From positions 24,906,926 to 24,970,925 of the forward strand of contig CP141136.1 in assembly GCA_035236585.1 (NCBI GenBank): a stretch of 64,000 nucleotides of DNA, given 5' to 3'. How positions within the stretch are numbered: position 1 is the stretch's first letter; each line of letters starts with the position of its first letter. This document shows positions 61,091 through 64,000 of the stretch, piece by piece. The DNA is from Warburgia ugandensis. Taxonomy: Eukaryota > Streptophyta > Magnoliopsida > Canellales > Canellaceae. The position numbers and the translations under genes were made by a program. The notes below the pieces were generated by a model that saw only the letters and a program-made list of their open reading frames with translations, did no database searches and was not told where the DNA came from.

Positions 61091-62250
61091 TATTAAGCCT
61101 TCAAGCATAGCGCAAAGAGTCTTTCTCCTGGGTGATCAGGGTATAGGCCGTGGATGGGTGTGTTTGTGTTTAACTTAAAAAAAAAGGGTATTAAGCTGGC
61201 AAGAAAGCTAGTTATTTGATAATTATTTATACTAGCAAGGCCTTTGAAGAAAAAAAAAAGCACCAGTTTAGTTTGTTGCCATGTGGTAGCCCACTTTTAA
61301 CATGTGAAACGTCTCATCCTTGGTTGATCTGACCCGTTGAACTGAATTCACATACTGAATCACAATGAATGGACAAGTTTAGCTCCATCCATAAAAATTA
61401 TTCTTTTGGACATTGAATGTGAACAATTGTTTGTAGTTTTGTACATTGTTTCTAAAGGTACGTGTGTTTTCCATGATCAAAGGCATATTTTTTCAGATGC
61501 TATAGCCACAAGTTACCATTGGCTAGCGCCTTATTGCAGACCTCTTAGTTCATTGTATAATTGCGTAAGAGAAACGAACAGTGATTTCATAGGAAACGCA
61601 CACTTATGAAGTCTTTTTTAGATCTAAACCTTTCATCTTCTTCGTCTGACTAGTTTAAGCTTCATGTGAAAAGTCCAGATGATTACAAGGACTGTTTTCA
61701 TTTTCGGTTTTAAGAATCCATAGTCGTGATTTTCTGCCATATGGGACATAGCGTAATCTACGGAGGCCAAAAATTTGAGTAGATTAGATATTTCATTAAA
61801 AAAAGGAAAAAAGAAAAAGGATCGCTCTCTCTCCAATTATCATTTCTTCTTTTATGAGAGAATTGTCGGCCGTGTCACGCACATGGAAAATCCCATCGCG
61901 GACCACTTCTTCATTTTCTTGGTAACTGCGCGGGCGCCTCGTTTGAACAAAGAAAAAGTGTCAAATGTCCACATAAATGAAGGAGATTTCACGTAAGGAA
62001 CCCTTCGTCGACAAGCAAGTGAAAAGGATTGGATAGCTTTTAGAACCGTACGCCCATCAACAGGAACAGAATCTTATTGCTCTTTTCTTGGTAAAGTTTT
62101 CCCTTTGGGAAAGAGGAATGCCGGTGTGAACAGCCCACACTTTCCCACGGTGACCCCACATCTGCCGTTGAAGTACCTTCCTCTAGATATCTATGTTGCC
62201 CAAAATGCTTCTCCCCTAAGTTTAAGCTCTATACGCCATGGCACCACTCC
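61091..62250. other. Unassigned; upstream region of the dynamin gene
   Basis: No gene recognised. The last part should hold promoter elements of the downstream DRP4-like gene. Confidence 0.4.
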
Positions 62251-62258
62251 TATAAATT
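62251..62258 (+). promoter_or_regulatory. Putative TATA box of the DRP4-like gene
   Basis: tataaatt follows a CACTCC context. It is 71 bases before the first in-frame ATG (62322) and 110 before the next (62361), which allows a short leader with a CT run at 62300-62318. Confidence 0.55.
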
Positions 62259-62360
62259 TTGAACACTTCTACATCTTCAAACGGACTCGAGTATCTACCT
62301 TTCTCTCTCTCTCTCTCTTAGATGACCCAAAGCTGTAGCTCCTTTTATCTACAGGGAAAA

Positions 62361-64000
62361 ATGACCAACCTAAGTGTTAACGGCCCTTCCAAAGAAGACA
62401 ACAAACCCGACGTCTCTGCGCCAATCATCGCGTCCTACAACACATGCATTCGTCCATTACTCGACGCTGTGGATCAGCTACGAAACTTTCAGATTATGAA
62501 AGAAGGAATAGAGCTGCCTACAATCGTGGTAGTTGGTGATCAATCCAGCGGAAAATCCAGTGTTTTAGAATCCCTTGCGGGGATAAGCCTTCCAAGAGGA
62601 CAGGGCATTTGCACCCGGGTCCCTCTCATAATGCGCTTAAAGGAAAGCTCATCTGCCACGCCCGAGCTGTCCTTGGAATATCAAGGCGAAAGTAGGAATG
62701 TAACCCGACAAACGACCGAAGAATCCATTGCTTTTGACATAAACTCTGCCACCGAAGAGATTGCTGGTAGCGGCAAAGGCATTTCCAATACTCCTCTCAC
62801 GCTCACTGTCAAGAAGAAGGACGTCCCCGATCTTACAATGGTAGACCTGCCCGGAATTACTAGAGTTCCCGTGCACGGCCAACCTGAGGATATCTATGAG
62901 CAGATCTCCAGTATTATCATGCAGTATATAACTCCACAGGAGAGTATCATCCTCAATGTCTTATCGGCAACCGTCGATTTCTCCACCTGTGAATCCATCC
63001 GGATGTCTCAACGCGTCGACAAACGCGGTGAGAGAACGTTGGCCGTTGTTACTAAGGCCGATAAAGCCCCCGAAGGTCTGTCCGAAAAAGTGACAACAGA
63101 TGCAGTAAATATTGGCCTTGGGTATGTAATTGTTAGAAACAGAATTGGTGAGGAAACATATGAAGAAGCAAGGCAGGAAGAGAGAAAATTGTTTGCCTCT
63201 CATCCTCTTCTTTCAATTATCGATAGATCCATTGTTGGAATACCTGTTCTTGCTCAGAAGCTAGTGCAGATACAACGCACTAGCATTCAGAAATGTCTGC
63301 CTGATATAATCACCAAGATAAATACTAAGTTGAATCAGAACTTATCGGAACTCAGAAGCATGCCCCAGATCTTAGAATCACTTGCTGATGCTGTCACAGC
63401 TTTCATGGGGATTTTGGGCTCAGCAAAAGAATCTCTCAGGAAGATACTCCTTAGAGGAGAATTTGAAGAGTTCCCAGATGAAGCTAGTATGCATTGCACA
63501 GCTCGAATGCGGGAGATGCTCGATGCCTACTCCAGGGAACTTCATTCCAAGGAATGTATGACTCCAGAGAAGTTTCTAATGGAAGAAATTAGTGTGTTAG
63601 AGGAATCCAAGGGTATTGGTCTTCCTAATTTTCTTCCTCGGACTGCCTTTTTAACTCTTCTGCAAAGGAAAGTTAACATGATAGCTAATACACCTATGGA
63701 GTTTGTTCAAAAGATTTGGAATTACCTTGAGGAGGTTGTGTTACGCGTTCTGATGATGCACTCTGAAGCTTATCCAAGGTTGCAATCTTGTACTAGAAGG
63801 GCGGCTCATAATCTCATGGCTACAATGAGAGCCCAGTCTAGTGACCGTGTAAAGGAGATTGTCGATATGGAGAAATTGACAGATTATACTTGCAACCCAG
63901 AGTACATGAAAACTTGGAGCAGCTTAATGGAGGGCCAAGACATGATCATGCAGACCATCAATAAACCTTCTTATTCCAATTCAATCAATATTCCTGGAAT
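62361..64000 (+). CDS. DRP4C: Dynamin-related GTPase, DRP4C-like, 5' part (546 codons in window)
   Basis: A dynamin-family GTPase that would assemble on membranes; plant DRP4 proteins are Mx-like and poorly characterised. One open exon runs to the window end without a stop. GTPase motifs are intact: G1 GDQSSGKSS (residues 59-67), G2 threonine 85 in CTRVPL, G3 DLPG (162-165) and G4 TKAD (231-234). IGLGYVIVRNRIGEETYEEA and the dynamin middle/stalk region follow. The C-terminal end lies outside the window. An in-frame ATG at 62322 would add 13 residues (MTQSCSS...), and a stop at 62319-62321 precedes it. I prefer 62361 because the family starts with a short polar leader before IIASYN. The acceptor-like tctacag at 62348-62354 hints that a 5' UTR intron could remove the upstream ATG. 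A single-exon structure fits known DRP4C genes. Confidence 0.93.
   Translation, partial: MTNLSVNGPSKEDNKPDVSAPIIASYNTCIRPLLDAVDQLRNFQIMKEGIELPTIVVVGDQSSGKSSVLESLAGISLPRGQGICTRVPLIMRLKESSSATPELSLEYQGESRNVTRQTTEESIAFDINSATEEIAGSGKGISNTPLTLTVKKKDVPDLTMVDLPGITRVPVHGQPEDIYEQISSIIMQYITPQESIILNVLSATVDFSTCESIRMSQRVDKRGERTLAVVTKADKAPEGLSEKVTTDAVNIGLGYVIVRNRIGEETYEEARQEERKLFASHPLLSIIDRSIVGIPVLAQKLVQIQRTSIQKCLPDIITKINTKLNQNLSELRSMPQILESLADAVTAFMGILGSAKESLRKILLRGEFEEFPDEASMHCTARMREMLDAYSRELHSKECMTPEKFLMEEISVLEESKGIGLPNFLPRTAFLTLLQRKVNMIANTPMEFVQKIWNYLEEVVLRVLMMHSEAYPRLQSCTRRAAHNLMATMRAQSSDRVKEIVDMEKLTDYTCNPEYMKTWSSLMEGQDMIMQTINKPSYSNSINIPG

Overview
The window is nuclear DNA of a flowering plant. The evidence is a DUF4220/DUF594 membrane protein, a GPI-anchored protein very like Arabidopsis At4g28100, a DRP4-type dynamin, GT-AG introns, Au-type SINEs, Ty1/copia and Ty3/gypsy-like retroelements, a hAT transposon and long (AG)n/(CT)n tracts. 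Intact genes are sparse and separated by nested, decayed transposons, so a medium or large dicot-like or magnoliid genome is suggested. I cannot name the species.

Layout. 1-3716: the right part of a decayed hAT transposon on the minus strand, ending in GTCGC-rich subterminal repeats. 4.4-5.0 kb: a 5' remnant of a phosphatidylinositol synthase gene (minus). 5.7 kb: a SINE. 10.4-11.3 kb: a compound TRIM-type mini-retrotransposon (three LTRs, one target-site duplication). 11.3-16.8 kb: a minus-strand Ty1/copia relic holding two SINEs and a foreign LTR. 17.0-19.3 kb: intact DUF4220/DUF594 gene (plus). 19.6-28.3 kb: a complete but dead gag-only LTR element (minus, tRNA-Asp primer site). 29.9-33.7 kb: a probable solo LTR. 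36.5 kb: a LINE RNase H scrap. 37.1-39.4 kb: intact two-exon GPI-anchored SPARK-domain gene (minus). 40-48.8 kb: repeats, two SINEs and no convincing gene. 48.8-51.8 kb: a RING-H2 (ATL-like) pseudogene split by a solo LTR; a second solo LTR follows at 51.8-55.0 kb. 55.1-59.5 kb: a 3'-truncated Tork/Tnt1-like copia relic. 59.5 kb: a LINE RNase H scrap. 60.5-61.1 kb: an NLR leucine-rich-repeat relic. 62.3-64.0 kb: the 5' part of an intact DRP4-like dynamin gene (plus), running off the window.

The three intact genes show no functional link to each other. The value of the window lies mainly in genome dynamics: matching target-site duplications let several insertions be bounded exactly, a tandem duplication has copied a splice acceptor of the SPARK gene, and the TRIM insertion has an unusual head-to-head architecture. 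I found no CRISPR array, tRNA, rRNA or clearly new protein system.
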